A DNA stretch of 64,000 nucleotides from PALSA-612 sp963776735 (GTDB lineage: Bacteria; Actinomycetota; Thermoleophilia; Gaiellales; Gaiellaceae). This document shows, piece by piece, positions 26,890 through 38,626 of the stretch. Location of the stretch: NCBI GenBank assembly GCA_963776735.1, contig CAVZNV010000020.1:43983-107982 (forward strand). Reading direction: 5' to 3'. Made by a program: the position numbers and the translations under genes. The notes below the pieces were generated by a model. The model worked only from the letters and a program-made list of their open reading frames with translations, made no database searches and was not told the DNA's origin. The first letter of the stretch is position 1, and each line of letters opens with the position of its first letter.

Positions 26890-27906
26890 ATGCCGATCGA
26901 CCCCGGGCTCGCCGAGGAGTGGGATGCGCTCGCCGACCGGACCGGATCGGCTCCGTGGACGCGTCCCGGTTGGGTCGACGCCTGGTGGCGCGCGTTCGGC
27001 CGGGGCGAGCTCGAGATCCTCACGGTGCGCTCGGGCGAGGAGATCACGGGCGTGGTCCCGGTCACGCGCCGGTCGGGACGAGTCGAGACGGCGGCCAACT
27101 GGCACTCACCCGAGGCCCCCGTGATCACAGCCGGCGCCGAGGCCGCCGCGGAGCTCGGACGGCAGCTCTTTCGCAAGGCGCGCAGCGTCACCCTGCGACC
27201 CGCCCCCGAGGCCGAGCTCGACGCGCTCCGGCCGGCCGCGGAAGCGGCCGGGTACAGCCTGCTGGAGCGTCCCGGCGAGCGCTCGCCGTATGTCGAGCTC
27301 TCCGGGTCGTTCGACGACTACCTGGCCACGCTCGACCGGCACCACGTCAAGGAGACGCTGCGCCGGCGGCGCCGGCTCGGCGAGCTCGGCATGGTCGAGT
27401 TCTCGGTCGAGGACGGAAGCGAGCGGCTCGACGAGCTGCTCGCCGAGGGCTGGCCGGTCGAGGCGTCCGGGTGGAAGCGCGAGAGCGGCACGGCGATCGA
27501 CTCGCAGCCGGACACGCTCGGCTTCTACACCGAGATCGCCCGCTGGGCCGCGGAGCGCGGCATCCTGCGCCTCGCCTTCCTCCGGCTCGACGGCCGCGCG
27601 ATCGCGTTCGAGCTCGCGCTCGAGGACAACGGCGTGTACGCGATCCTCAAAGGCGGGTTCGACGTCGAGCTGCGGAAGTACGGCCCCGGCGGGTTGATCA
27701 CCCACGACGAGCTCGCGCGCGCCTTCGAGCTCGGCCTCGCGCGGTATGAGTTCCTCGGGACGGACGAGGCATACAAGACCGTCTGGACGCCGGCCGTTCA
27801 CCAGCGGCGCGTGCTGCAGGCGTTTGCCGGCACGCCGGCCGGCAGGCTCGAGCGCGCCGCGTACGTGCACGGCCGCCCGCTCGCGAAGCGGCTGCTCAGG
27901 CGGTAG
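26890..27906 (+). CDS. GNAT-fold acetyltransferase (BioF2/CelD- or FemAB-like)
   Basis: 338 residues. The C-terminal half has the single-GNAT-domain signature of the BioF2-like family: ILRLAFLRLDGRAIAFELAL, then GGFDVELRKYGPGGLITHDE and ARYEFLGTDEAYKTVW. The N-terminal half is a degenerate GNAT repeat (PWTRPGWVDAWWRAFGRGEL). Relatives act on cell-surface polymers or lipids. Its stop overlaps the convergent LacI gene by 11 bases. Confidence 0.85.
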   Translation: MPIDPGLAEEWDALADRTGSAPWTRPGWVDAWWRAFGRGELEILTVRSGEEITGVVPVTRRSGRVETAANWHSPEAPVITAGAEAAAELGRQLFRKARSVTLRPAPEAELDALRPAAEAAGYSLLERPGERSPYVELSGSFDDYLATLDRHHVKETLRRRRRLGELGMVEFSVEDGSERLDELLAEGWPVEASGWKRESGTAIDSQPDTLGFYTEIARWAAERGILRLAFLRLDGRAIAFELALEDNGVYAILKGGFDVELRKYGPGGLITHDELARAFELGLARYEFLGTDEAYKTVWTPAVHQRRVLQAFAGTPAGRLERAAYVHGRPLAKRLLRR

Positions 27907-28906
27907 ACGGCGAGGCGGTTGTGCCGCCGAGACGGAGCCGCGGGCGGAACACGTAACTCGCGAGCGCCTGCTCCGGGTCCGAGATCTGCGTCTTCAGCGC
28001 GGCGATGGCCGTCTTCGCGATCACGTCGAGCGGCTGCTCGATCGTCGTCAATGCCGGCTGTGTCCACTCTGCCGCCTCGATCCCGTCGAAGCCGACCACC
28101 GAGAGGTCGTCGGGAATGCGCAAGCCGAGCGCCGCAGCTTCCTGGAGAACGCCGATCGCCATCAGGTCGTTCGAGCAGATGACCGCGGTCGGCGGGTTCT
28201 CGGGATGCGACCGGAGCAGCTCGCGGAGCACCATCCGTCCGCCGGCGACCGTGAACGGTCCGTGCTCCACGTAGCCGTTCGGCGCGAGTCCGGCCGCGCG
28301 CAGAGCGTCGTCGCGTCCGACGGACTTCTCGCGCGTCGGGCTCGCGTGGGCGTCGCCGGCGACGAAGCCGATGCGCGTGTGGCCGAGGTCGACGAGGTGC
28401 TCGGTGGCGAGCCGGCCGGCGGCACGCTCGTCGACGCCGACCGACGTCACCTCGAGTGACTCCGAGGTTCCGTTGACGAACACGAGCCGGGCGCCGAGCT
28501 CGATCAGCTGCTCGTAGTGCGCGTGCGCGCTGCGCACGTCGGTGATCTCCGCGCAGATGAAGACCATCCCCTCGACGCGGCGCTCGAGCAGCATGTGGAC
28601 GTAGTCGACCTCGCGCATAGCCGACCCGGCCGTGTTGCAGAGGATGGTCGCGAAGCCGTCGCGGGATGCGTACGTCTCCATCGCCTGCGCGAGCGCGGCG
28701 AACACGGGGTTCGCGAACTCGGGCAGCAGGAGCCCGATCGCGCCCGAGGCTTCGGGTCGCGACTGCGGCACGTAGAGCAGGTCGCGCATCGCGCGATGCA
28801 CGCGGTCGCGCGTCTCGGGACGCACGGAATCGAGCCCGTGGACCACGCGCCAGGTCGTAGCGACACTCACGCCGGCGCGCTCGGCGACAGCTCTCAGGCT
28901 CGACAT
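27896..28906 (-). CDS. LacI-family transcriptional regulator
   Basis: 336 residues. The HTH and hinge helix read SLRAVAERAGVSVATTWRVV and RDRVHRAMRDLLYVPQSR. The periplasmic-binding-like effector domain carries IGLLLPEFANPVFAALAQAM and AVICSNDLMAIGVLQEA, then DLSVVGFDGIEAA. It is divergent from the malE operon by 210 bases, the usual place for a maltodextrin-responsive repressor of that operon. The usual hinge residues LNYxPN are replaced by LLYVPQ. Confidence 0.92.
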   Translation of the reverse strand: MSSLRAVAERAGVSVATTWRVVHGLDSVRPETRDRVHRAMRDLLYVPQSRPEASGAIGLLLPEFANPVFAALAQAMETYASRDGFATILCNTAGSAMREVDYVHMLLERRVEGMVFICAEITDVRSAHAHYEQLIELGARLVFVNGTSESLEVTSVGVDERAAGRLATEHLVDLGHTRIGFVAGDAHASPTREKSVGRDDALRAAGLAPNGYVEHGPFTVAGGRMVLRELLRSHPENPPTAVICSNDLMAIGVLQEAAALGLRIPDDLSVVGFDGIEAAEWTQPALTTIEQPLDVIAKTAIAALKTQISDPEQALASYVFRPRLRLGGTTASPSTA

Positions 28907-29050
28907 TTCACCGTCTCGGAACGTGTCTCACTGAGGAACCCGCCGACGATCCTATCCCGAAGTTCCCAACAGATGCACGGAAAAGTACGTCTCATCTGCG
29001 GGAAAGCCACTTGACGGTCACCGGAGAGGAGGTTTACGCTCCTCCCGCCC

Positions 29051-29075
29051 GTTTCAGGGTGGTGAAACACGTTTC
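29051..29075. promoter_or_regulatory. Probable LacI-family operator upstream of malE
   Basis: Two overlapping palindromes made of the same half-site: GTTTCA-6-TGAAAC (29051-29068) and GAAAC-AC-GTTTC (29064-29075). The second resembles LacI/MalR/CcpA-type operators. It lies about 40-65 bases upstream of the malE start and is the likely target of the divergent regulator. The malE ribosome binding site AAGGGAGG follows at about 29101-29108. Confidence 0.65.
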
Positions 29076-29116
29076 GGCGGGCGCGACAGGCGCCTTAATC
29101 AAGGGAGGCATACGTC

Positions 29117-30352
29117 ATGTCGAGAGCAAAAGTGCTTCGGCTCGGGGCGGTGCTGGCGATCGCTGCGATCGCCGGTGTCGTCGCGGTCGGAGCGACGGCC
29201 AGGTCGAACGCGCAGACGCTGACGATCTGGGCCGACGCAAGCCGCGTGCCGGTGATCCAGAAAGTGGCAGGCGCCTGGGCATCGCAGCACGGCATCACGC
29301 TCAACGTGGTGCAGAAGGACTTCGGCGTCATCCAGACCAGCCTGGGTACCGTCGACGCGAGCACCGCGCCCGACGTCGTCGTCGGGGCCAGCGACTGGGT
29401 CGGTGGCTTCTCAGCCAACGGCCTCGTCCTTCCGCTCGTCCTCAGCAAGGCGGTCAAGGCCCAGTTCCCGAGCTACGCGCTCGACGCCATGTCCTACGGG
29501 ACGGCCGTCAAGCGCCTGTGGGGGCTCCCGGTCCAGCTCGAGAACATCGGGCTCGTGGTGAACACGCAGCTCGCCAAGGTTCCGAAGACGTTCGCGCAAC
29601 TCGAGTCCGAGGCGCTGGCGTTCAAGAAGAAGAGCTCGAACAACCTCGGCATCGCCGTCCAGCAGGGTGCCGGCGGCGACGCGTACCACATGTACCCGTT
29701 CTTCTCGGGTCTGTGTGGCTACATCTTCGGCAAGAACTCCGTGGGCAACCTCGACCCGTCGAACATCGGTGTCGCGAACCCGAAGTTCCTCAAGAACGCG
29801 TCGCTGATCGACAAGTGGAACAAGGAAGGCCTGATCAACTCCAAGGTCGACTCGGGCATCGCGCAGAACGCGTTCCTGAAGAAGCAGGCGGCGTTCTGGA
29901 TCACGGGCCCCTGGAACTCGGCGACGCTGAAGTCGAGCGGCCTCAAGTTCCAGATCGTCCAGCTGCCGAAGATCTCCTGCCAGTCCGTGCCGTTCCTGGG
30001 CGTGCAGGGTCTCTTCGTGACGAAGTTCGCGGTGACGCACGGCGTCGGCTCGGCCGCGGTCGACCTGGTCACGAACTACATGGCGCAGCCGGCCGCACAG
30101 GAGGCCGTCGCGCTCGCCGGTGGTCGCCCGCCGGCGAACCTGAACGCCGCGAAGCTGGTCAAGGACCCGGTGCTGGCGCAGTTCAGCAAGGCCGGGGTCG
30201 GCGGCGTGCCGCTTCCGAACATCCCCCAGATGGCTTCCGTCTGGAGCGAGCTCGGCGGGGCGTGGGTGAAGTCGACGAGAGGGGCAGGGGCCGTTCCGGC
30301 CAAGGCAGCCTTCCGCACGGCTTCGCGCAACATCGCCAACAAGATCGGCTGA
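29117..30352 (+). CDS. malE: Maltose/maltodextrin ABC transporter substrate-binding protein
   Basis: 411 residues with a signal peptide (VLRLGAVLAIAAIAGVVAVGATA) and no obvious lipobox cysteine, so anchoring is unclear. Family-1 binding-protein features: TLTIWADASRVPVIQKVAGA, GIAVQQGAGGDAYHMYPFFS, AFWITGPWNS and GVQGLFVTKFAVTH. It captures maltodextrins for the MalFG-MsmK importer. It is the first gene of the operon, followed by a strong hairpin that would allow higher expression than the permeases. Confidence 0.92.
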   Translation: MSRAKVLRLGAVLAIAAIAGVVAVGATARSNAQTLTIWADASRVPVIQKVAGAWASQHGITLNVVQKDFGVIQTSLGTVDASTAPDVVVGASDWVGGFSANGLVLPLVLSKAVKAQFPSYALDAMSYGTAVKRLWGLPVQLENIGLVVNTQLAKVPKTFAQLESEALAFKKKSSNNLGIAVQQGAGGDAYHMYPFFSGLCGYIFGKNSVGNLDPSNIGVANPKFLKNASLIDKWNKEGLINSKVDSGIAQNAFLKKQAAFWITGPWNSATLKSSGLKFQIVQLPKISCQSVPFLGVQGLFVTKFAVTHGVGSAAVDLVTNYMAQPAAQEAVALAGGRPPANLNAAKLVKDPVLAQFSKAGVGGVPLPNIPQMASVWSELGGAWVKSTRGAGAVPAKAAFRTASRNIANKIG

Positions 30353-30361
30353 TTCGAACGC

Positions 30362-30396
30362 GAGAGGGGCGTCCGGCCGGTACGGGCGCCCCTCTC
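30362..30396 (+). terminator. malE-malF intercistronic hairpin
   Basis: GAGAGGGGCG pairs with CGCCCCTCTC, a 10-bp perfect stem with a GC-rich 15-base loop that itself has partial pairing. It sits between the malE stop and the malF start. Such elements end a fraction of transcripts or protect the upstream mRNA, raising binding protein over permease. Confidence 0.65.
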
Positions 30397-30425
30397 CGCA
30401 GTAGGATCGGCCGCCCCCGCGCGTC

Positions 30426-32049
30426 ATGACGACGACAGCAGCCCCGACACCTGCACCCGTCGAACCGGTCTTCCGGCCCTCCTACATCGCCCGCGCGATC
30501 GCGTTCTTCTCCGGGACGGTCGGGCTCGTCGTCAAGATCGTCCTCCTCGGCATGCTGAACGCGCTCGCCGTCTGGGCGGCGGCGGTGCTGGCCGACAAGG
30601 AGAAGTGGCCCGCGTTCGTCGTGCTGATCGTGACGACCGCCGGCATCGACGCGGTCTACATGGTGTCGCGCAACCGGGCCGTTCCCGCCAAGTTCCTCGT
30701 CCCCGGGCTCGTCTTCCTGGCCGCGTTCCAGATCGCGCCGATCCTCTACACGATCGACGTCGCCTTCACGAACTACTCGAACGGCCACATCCTGACCAAG
30801 GGCCAGGCGATCCAGGCGATCCAGCTGAGCTCCCTCCAGCAGCCTCCGAACGGCGCCCAGTACACGCTCGCCTACGCACACAGCGCGGACGGGAAGCTCG
30901 TCGAGCTGCTCCAGGACCAGAGCTCCGGCAAGACCTACGTCGGCACGCCGAAGAAGCTCACGCCCGTCCCGAAGAGCGACTTCACGATCTCGGGCGGCGC
31001 GATCACCGGGGCCAAGGGCTACAGGCTCGTCGGCCAGAAGGAGCTGTTCTCGATCGTCGGCTTCAACATCCCGACCGGGAAGGGCGTCGAGTCGATCCAG
31101 CCGCAGGGCTTCACGCAGGCCGCCGTGCTCGAGCCGACGCTCAAGTACGACCCGGCCGCCGACCGGTTCACGCGGATCTCGGACGGCACCGTGTTCCACG
31201 ACAACGGGAGCGGCTCGTTCGTCTCGGCCAACGGCCAGGAGGAGCTCGAGCCCGGCTGGAAGACCTACGTGGGGACGCGCAACTTCGGGCGGGTGATCCA
31301 CGACCCGCTCGTATCCCGGCCGTTCCTGCGTGTGCTCGCCTGGACGATCGGTTTCGCAGCGCTGACCGTGTTCTTCTCGTTCGCGATCGGGCTGTTCGTC
31401 GCGATGGCGCTCGACAAGCCGGGAATGCGCTTCCTGCGCGTCTACCGCTCGCTGCTCGTCATCCCCTACGCCGTGCCCGCGTTCCTCTCCCTACTCGTCT
31501 GGAGCGGCCTGCTGAACGACGACTTCGGGGTCGTCAACCGCTCGATCGTGCACCCGCTGATCGGGACGGACATCCCCTGGCTGTTCAGCGATCCGTGGTG
31601 GGCGCGGGCCTCCTGCATCATGGTCAGCACCTGGCTGACCGTGCCGTACTTCTTCCTCGTCTCGCTCGGCGCCCTGCAGTCGATCCCGAGTGAGCTGGTC
31701 GAGGCGGCGAAGGTCGACGGCGGCGGGCCGTTCCAGAATCTTCCGCCGCGTCCGGCTGCCGCTGCTCCTCGTTGCCGTCGCGCCGCTCCTGATCGCGTCC
31801 TTCGCCTTCAACTTCAACAACTTCAACAACATCTACCTGCTCACCGGCGGCGGCCCGGCGTCGAACGACCAGTCGATCGCGGGCTCGACCGACATCCTGA
31901 TCAGCTACACGTGGAAGCTCGCCTTCCAGGGCGGCAAGGGGAACGACTATGCCCTCGCAAGCACGATCGCGATCCTGATCTTCCTGATCGTCGCCACGAT
32001 CTCGGCCGTCAGCTTCTGGAAGACGAGAGCGCTGGAGAGCCTGCAGTGA
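30426..32049 (+). CDS. malF: Maltose ABC transporter permease MalF, frameshifted
   Basis: About 540 residues. Two N-terminal helices and a third (FLVPGLVFLAAFQIAPILYT) are followed by a large extracytoplasmic domain (about residues 115-290), as in MalF. The permease core follows (LAWTIGFAALTVFFSFAIGL), with the EAA loop SELVEAAKVDGGGPF. The frame is disrupted at AGAATCT (31736-31742). With one A removed, the protein continues IFRRVRLPLLLVAVAPLLIA to FWKTRALESLQ and stops at 32047-32049, overlapping malG. By chance the disrupted frame runs on into malG; the apparent MalF-MalG fusion is an artefact. Confidence 0.88.
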
Positions 32050-32993
32050 GCACCCTCGAGCAGCCGATCGCACAGGCGGCGGCGCAGGCACAGCCCACGG
32101 TGAAGGTGCCGAAGTCGCGGCCGCCGTTTCGAGACACGTGGTGGCGGCACCTCGTCGCGCTCGTCGCGATCGCGGTCTCGCTGTTCCCGGTCGCGTACAT
32201 CCTCTCGGCTGCGTTCAGCGCCGACGCGTCGCTGACCGGCGCGAGCCTGATCCCGGCCCACCTCACGCTGGACAACTTCAGCAAGCTGTTCAACGGCTCC
32301 AAGGCGGTGTCGGAGCAGATCTTCTCGTCGGTCCACTACTGGCGCTGGTATGCGAACACGCTGATCGTGGCCTCGGCGACAGCGATCCTGACGGTGATGC
32401 TGGGCGCGCTCGCGGCGTACGCATTCAGCCGCTTCCGGTTCCGCGGCCGACGCCTCGGGATGCTGTTCCTGCTCCTGATCCAGATGTTCCCGCAGCCGCT
32501 CGCGGTGACCGCGATCTACCTGATCGTGCTCCGCAACGGCGCCGTCGTCTCGCAGATCGGGCTGAACACGTACCTCGGACTGATCATGGTCTACCTCGGC
32601 GGCGCGCTCGGCGTGAACACCTGGCTGCTGAAGGGCTTCTTCGACACGATCCCGTCCGAGCTCGACGAGTCCGCACGCGTCGACGGCGCCACGCCCGGCC
32701 AGATCTTCTGGGGAGTGGTGCTGCCGCTCGCCGCGCCGGTGCTGATCGTCGTCGGGCTGTTCTCGTTCGTCGCGACGATCAACGAGTTCATCATCGCGAG
32801 CGTGCTGCTCGTCACGCCCGGGCACTTCACGCTTCCGCTCGGGCTGAGGCAGTTCATCGACCAGCAGTACGCGGAGCACTGGGGCCCGTTCGCGGCCGGT
32901 GTGTTGCTCGCCGCGATCCCGGTCGTGGTCATCTTCTTCTTCCTCCAGCGCTACATCGTCTCGGGCCTGACACAGGGGTCGGTGAAGGGATGA
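32046..32993 (+). CDS. malG: Maltose ABC transporter permease MalG
   Basis: 315 residues from a GTG overlapping the malF stop. Six membrane segments: HLVALVAIAVSLFPVAYILS, WYANTLIVASATAILTVMLG, LLLIQMFPQPLAVTAIYLIV and others. The EAA-loop motif is SELDESARVDGATPGQIFWG, which contacts the ATPase. It ends QGSVKG, as is typical for MalG. The stop overlaps the amylase start by ATGA. Confidence 0.94.
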   Translation: MSTLEQPIAQAAAQAQPTVKVPKSRPPFRDTWWRHLVALVAIAVSLFPVAYILSAAFSADASLTGASLIPAHLTLDNFSKLFNGSKAVSEQIFSSVHYWRWYANTLIVASATAILTVMLGALAAYAFSRFRFRGRRLGMLFLLLIQMFPQPLAVTAIYLIVLRNGAVVSQIGLNTYLGLIMVYLGGALGVNTWLLKGFFDTIPSELDESARVDGATPGQIFWGVVLPLAAPVLIVVGLFSFVATINEFIIASVLLVTPGHFTLPLGLRQFIDQQYAEHWGPFAAGVLLAAIPVVVIFFFLQRYIVSGLTQGSVKG

Positions 32994-34820
32994 CGATCGC
33001 GCCCGAGACGCGGACCGGCACGCTGCTCGCCGACCCGCACCACGACGGCTCGGATCTCTACGTCCTCGAGCGGCCGGTGGAGCTCGGCGACAAGGCGGTC
33101 GTGCGCGTACGCGTGCCACGCGGCACCGCCGTCGAGTCGGTCGCGCTGCGCTGCGTCGTCAACGGCGACCCGATCGGCGTGCACGCCGTGATCGACGAGG
33201 AGACGGAGACCGACACGTGGTGGCGCGCCTCGGTGCCGGTGGACAACCCGGAAGTGCGCTACCGCTTCCTGGTCTCCGGCGGAGAGCTCGGCTACGCCTG
33301 GGTGAACGGTGCGGGCATCGCCCGCGGCGACGTGGCCGACGCGAACGACTTCGTCGTCTCGCTCGACCCGGGCGGCCCGGACTGGCACCTCGGGACTGTC
33401 GTCTACGAGATCTTCCCCGACCGCTTCGCGACGAGCGGGCTCGGCGTCGAGCCGCCGGGCTGGGCCGTGCCTCGCCCCTGGGACGAGCTGCCGCACGGCC
33501 GCGGACCGACGACCTCGGCCGAGTGGTTCGGCGGCGACCTGCCCGGGATCGAGGCGCACCTCGACCACGTCGAAGGGCTCGGCGTCGGCGCGATCTACAT
33601 GACGCCGATCTTCCCGGCGGGCAGCACGCACCGCTACGACGCATGGTCGTTCGACCGTGTCGACCCGCTGCTGGGCGGCGACGAGGCGCTCGCGTCGCTC
33701 GTCACGGCCGCGCACGCGCGCGGGCTCCGCGTCGTCGGCGACCTGACGCCGAACCACTGCGGGCGCGGCCACGACTGGTTCCAGCACGCGCTCGCCGACC
33801 ACGATTCGCCCGAGCACGACTTCTTCTTCTTCGACGAGGACCTGCTGCACGGCTACGAGAGCTGGTACGGCGTGCGTTCCCTGCCGAAGCTGAACTGGGG
33901 CTCGGCGGAGCTCCGCGAACGGATGCTGAACGTCACGCGCCGCTGGCTCGAGCCGCCGTACTCGCTCGACGGCTGGCGGATCGACGTGGCGAACATGACG
34001 GGACGCTTCCGCGACGTCGACCTGAACCACGAGGTCGCCCGCGCGCTGCGCGAGGCCGTCGACGGCAAACTGATCGTCGCCGAGCACGGACACGACTTCC
34101 GCCCCGACCTGCGCGCAGGCGGCTGGAACGGCGCGATGAACTACGCCGGCTTTCTCCGCCCCGTCTGGACGTGGCTGCGCGGCGACGAGCTGCCGGTCGA
34201 GATGCGCACCGAGTTCTGGGGCATCTCGGCCGGGCTGCCGCGGCTCGACGGCGAGAGCGTCGCCGGGACGATGCGTGGCTTCCGTGCCGGGCTGCCGTGG
34301 AACGCCGTGCTGCACTCCTGGATGGTGCTCGACAGCCACGACGTCGCCCGCTTCCGGACCGTCAGCGGCGATCCGGCGAGGCACCTCGTCGGCATCGGCC
34401 TGCAGATGACGACGCCGGGCGTGCCGATGGTGTTCGCCGGCGACGAGATCGGGCTCGAGGGAGGCTGGGGCGAAGACGCCCGGCGGACGATGCCGTGGTC
34501 GCGGCCCGAGACATGGGACACCGCGCTCCTGGACGAGTACCGCAAGCTGATCGCGCTCCGGCGCGGGCACGACGCACTCGCGCGCGGTGGCGTCCGCTAC
34601 GCGCACGTGTCGGCGGACGCGATCGCGTACCTGCGCGAGACGGGCTCGGAGCGGATCCTCTGCCTCGCTTCGCGCGCCTCGCACGATCGCGTCCGCCTGC
34701 CGCTCGCAACGCTCGGCTGCCGCGAGCTCGAGACGTTGTACGGAACCGCCGCGACGATCGAAGGCGGCGATGCGCTCCTGCCCGCCGAGGGCCCTTCCTT
34801 CCACGCCTGGAGGCTGAACG

Positions 34821-34828
<8 letters not shown>
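32990..34828 (+). CDS. Cytosolic GH13 alpha-glucosidase / cyclomaltodextrinase-type enzyme
   Basis: 612 residues with no signal peptide. The N-terminal beta-domain (about residues 20-130) resembles the CBM34/CBM48-like module of neopullulanase and maltogenic amylase. The barrel carries all GH13 signatures: DLTPNHCGRGHDW (region I), GWRIDVANMTG with the nucleophile aspartate (II), LIVAEHGHDF with the acid/base glutamate (III) and VLDSHDVARF (IV). It would break down imported maltodextrins or cyclodextrins. Co-translated with malG and overlapping msmK by 8 bases. Confidence 0.9.
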
Positions 34829-35991
<1,163 letters not shown>

Positions 35992-36008
<17 letters not shown>

Positions 36009-38118
36009 AGCCGTTGGGCTCGCGGCCACGCTCGTCGTGGCCGCGGGGACGGCGGTCGGCGCGACGGGCGGAGCTGCCCGGACGTCGTCGCTCGTCGCGC
36101 TTGCGAAGCCTCCCGTGTACACCTCGATCGCGTCGCAGCGGATCTACTTCGTGATGACCGACCGCTACGCGAACGGCGACCCGTCGAACGACACCGGCGG
36201 CGCGACAGGCGGACGCGACCGCACGGGCTACGACCCGACCAATACCGCGTACTACCACGGCGGCGACCTGAAGGGCCTGACCGGCGACTGCAGCGACCCG
36301 AAGCAGGGGCTGGCGCGGATCAAGTCGCTCGGCTTCACCGCCGTCTGGATCACACCGCCGTTCGGGCAGCAGACCGTGCAAGGCGACTCGGCCGCCTACC
36401 ACGGCTACTGGATCCTCCACTTCGACCAGATCGACCCGCACCTCGGCACCGCGCAGGACTTCGGCGATTTCGTCTCCTGCGCGCACAAGCTCGGGCTGAA
36501 GGTCTACCTCGACATCGTCGTCAACCACACGGCCGACGTGATCCAACTCGAGGGCAACAACGGCTTCCTCGACCCGGGACAGGTGCCCTACCGCGACTGC
36601 CACGGCAAGCCGTTCAACCCGGCCCGGTACGTGACGGCCAAGACCTTCCCGTGCCTGAGCGTCCAGAACATGCCCTACACGCCGTTCTTCTCCGTGCCGT
36701 CCGACAGGACCGCGAAGTCGCCGGCCTGGCTCAACGACCCGACGAAGTACCACGACCGCGGCGACATCGACTTCACCTCGGGCAACCAGACGAGCTACGA
36801 GCAGGGCGACTTCAGCGGGCTCGACGACCTGTTCACCGAGCAGCCGGCGGTGATGAACGGGCTGGCGCAGATCTACTCCGACTGGATCACGAAGTACAAG
36901 ATCGACGGCTTCCGGGTCGACACGGCGCGGCATGTCAACGCGGCCTTCTTCGGGCTCTGGACCCCGAAGATCCTTGCCGCGGCCAGCAGCGTCGGCATCG
37001 ACGACTTCCCGATCTTCGGCGAGGTGACGCTGACCGACGACATCGCGCTCTCGACGTTCGTGCGCGACCGCGGGCTGCCGAACGTGCTCGACTTCCCGTT
37101 CCAGGACGCGGCGACGGGGTTCGCGGCCGGGCAGACGAGCGCGCGTGCGCTGGCGAGCCGCTTCGCCGACGACGACTACTTCCGGCTCGCGAACGGCGTC
37201 GCCCCCACGCCGCCGACCTTCCTCGGCAACCACGACATGGGCCGCGCCGCGTTCCAGATCCTCCAGCACGGTGCGCCGAACGACGCCAAGCTGCTCTCGC
37301 GCGTCGAACTCGGCTACGACCTCCTCTACCTGCTGCGCGGCGCGCCGGTCGTCTACTACGGCGACGAGGTCGGGATGATCGGCTCCGGCGGTGACCAGGC
37401 GGCGCGCGAGGACATGTTCCCGACGCAGGTCGCCGCGTGGAAGACCGAGCCGCGCGTCGGCTCGCCGCCGATCGGCAACGGCTCCTCGTTCGACGCGACG
37501 AACCCGATCGAGGGCGAGCTGAAGTCGCTGGCGGCTCTGCGGGAGGCAAACCCGGCGCTCGCGACCGGCTCGACGATCAACCGGCTCGCGTCGAAGCAGA
37601 CCTTCGTCGTCAGCCGTATCGACCGGGCCGCGCGGCGGGAGTACGTGGTCGCGTTCAACTCGAGCACGGCGGCCGCGAAGGTGACGATCGCGACCGCGAC
37701 GCCGTCGTCGTCCTGGTCGACCCTGCTCGGCTCGTCCGGATCGGTGAAGAGCGCTGCGACCGGTTCGCTCTCGTTCTCCGTGCCGCCGCTGTCCGCGCTC
37801 GTGCTGAAGGCAGACTCGGACCTGCCGAAGCGCGCCGCGCCGGTGCCGCTCCTGCGCTACGGGACGGACGACCTGTCGCAGATGCGCGTCGTCACGGCCA
37901 AGGTGGCAACGGCGGACCCCGTCAGCGTGACGTTCGCCATCCGACGCGGCTCAGGCGCCTGGCAGCGCATCGCGAGCGACGACTCGCCGCCGTACCGCGC
38001 CTTCCTCGAGCCGGGCAAGTTCCGCAAGGGCGAGCGTGTACGCCTCGCCGCCGTCGTCCAGGCCACGGACGGCTCGACGGCGATCTCGAAGCCGTTCTTC
38101 GCGACGCCGCGGCACTAG
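35992..38118 (+). CDS. Secreted alpha-amylase, GH13
   Basis: 708 residues from GTG. The signal peptide includes AVGLAATLVVAAGTAVGATG. Catalytic regions: YLDIVVNHTAD (I), DGFRVDTARHVN with the nucleophile (II), PIFGEVTLTD with the acid/base (III) and FLGNHDMGR (IV). After the barrel come a beta-sandwich domain C and a C-terminal domain of about 90 residues (SVTFAIRRGSGAWQRIASDD) resembling a starch-binding or fibronectin-like fold. It would liberate maltodextrins outside the cell for MalE. The start overlaps msmK by 17 bases, so it is the last gene of the operon. Confidence 0.93.
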
Positions 38119-38124
38119 CCGCAC

Positions 38125-38547
38125 TCAGCTGCCGAGCGAAATCGAGCCGTCGTCGGCGAGCGTCCAGTGCGGGTTGTGCGCGACCTCCCACGGATGGCCG
38201 TCGGGGTCGACGAAGACGCCCGAGTACCCGCCCCAGAACGTCTCCGCCGGCTCGCGCGCGATGCGCGCGCCGGCCGTCCGCGCCTCCTCGATCGCCGCCT
38301 CGACCTCGGCCGGCGACCGCACGTTCAGTGCGAGCGTGACTCCGCCCCAGCCGCCGCCGTCCTGGACACCCGAGTCCTCGGCGAGCTGCCCGCGTCCCCA
38401 AAGCGCGACGACCATACCGCCGGCCTGGAAGAAGACCACGTCGTCGTCGGGCGCCGCGCCGGTCTTCCATCCGAGCGCCTCGTAGAACGCCCGCGAGCGC
38501 CCGAGGTCGGAGACGCCGAGGGTGACGAGGCTGAGCCGCTGCTCCAC
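38125..38547 (-). CDS. VOC-superfamily (glyoxalase-like) protein
   Basis: 140 residues. RLSLVTLGVSDLGRSRAFYE opens the first module, VTLALNVRSPAEVEAAIEEA the second, and SGVFVDPDGHPWEVAHNPHW ends it. Relatives are annotated as extradiol dioxygenase- or bleomycin-resistance-like; substrate is unknown. It is convergent with the amylase (6-base gap). Confidence 0.87.
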   Translation of the reverse strand: MEQRLSLVTLGVSDLGRSRAFYEALGWKTGAAPDDDVVFFQAGGMVVALWGRGQLAEDSGVQDGGGWGGVTLALNVRSPAEVEAAIEEARTAGARIAREPAETFWGGYSGVFVDPDGHPWEVAHNPHWTLADDGSISLGS

Positions 38548-38573
38548 GGCGCGAATGGTGTCAGAACCGCCGT

Positions 38574-38603
38574 GGCCCGCCGAGCCAGAGCGCTCGGCGG
38601 GCC
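38574..38603. terminator. Hairpin downstream of htrA
   Basis: GGCCCGCCGAG pairs with CTCGGCGGGCC, an 11-bp stem with an 8-base loop, between the protease stop and the VOC start, both on the minus strand. No T-tract follows. Confidence 0.6.
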
Positions 38604-38626
38604 GTGGGAGGGAGGAAGGAGTGGTG

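Noticed and set aside
30426..32993. A single frame that appears to fuse MalF and MalG
   Set aside because: It arises because the malF indel throws the read frame into that of malG. Both proteins have their own normal ends and starts.
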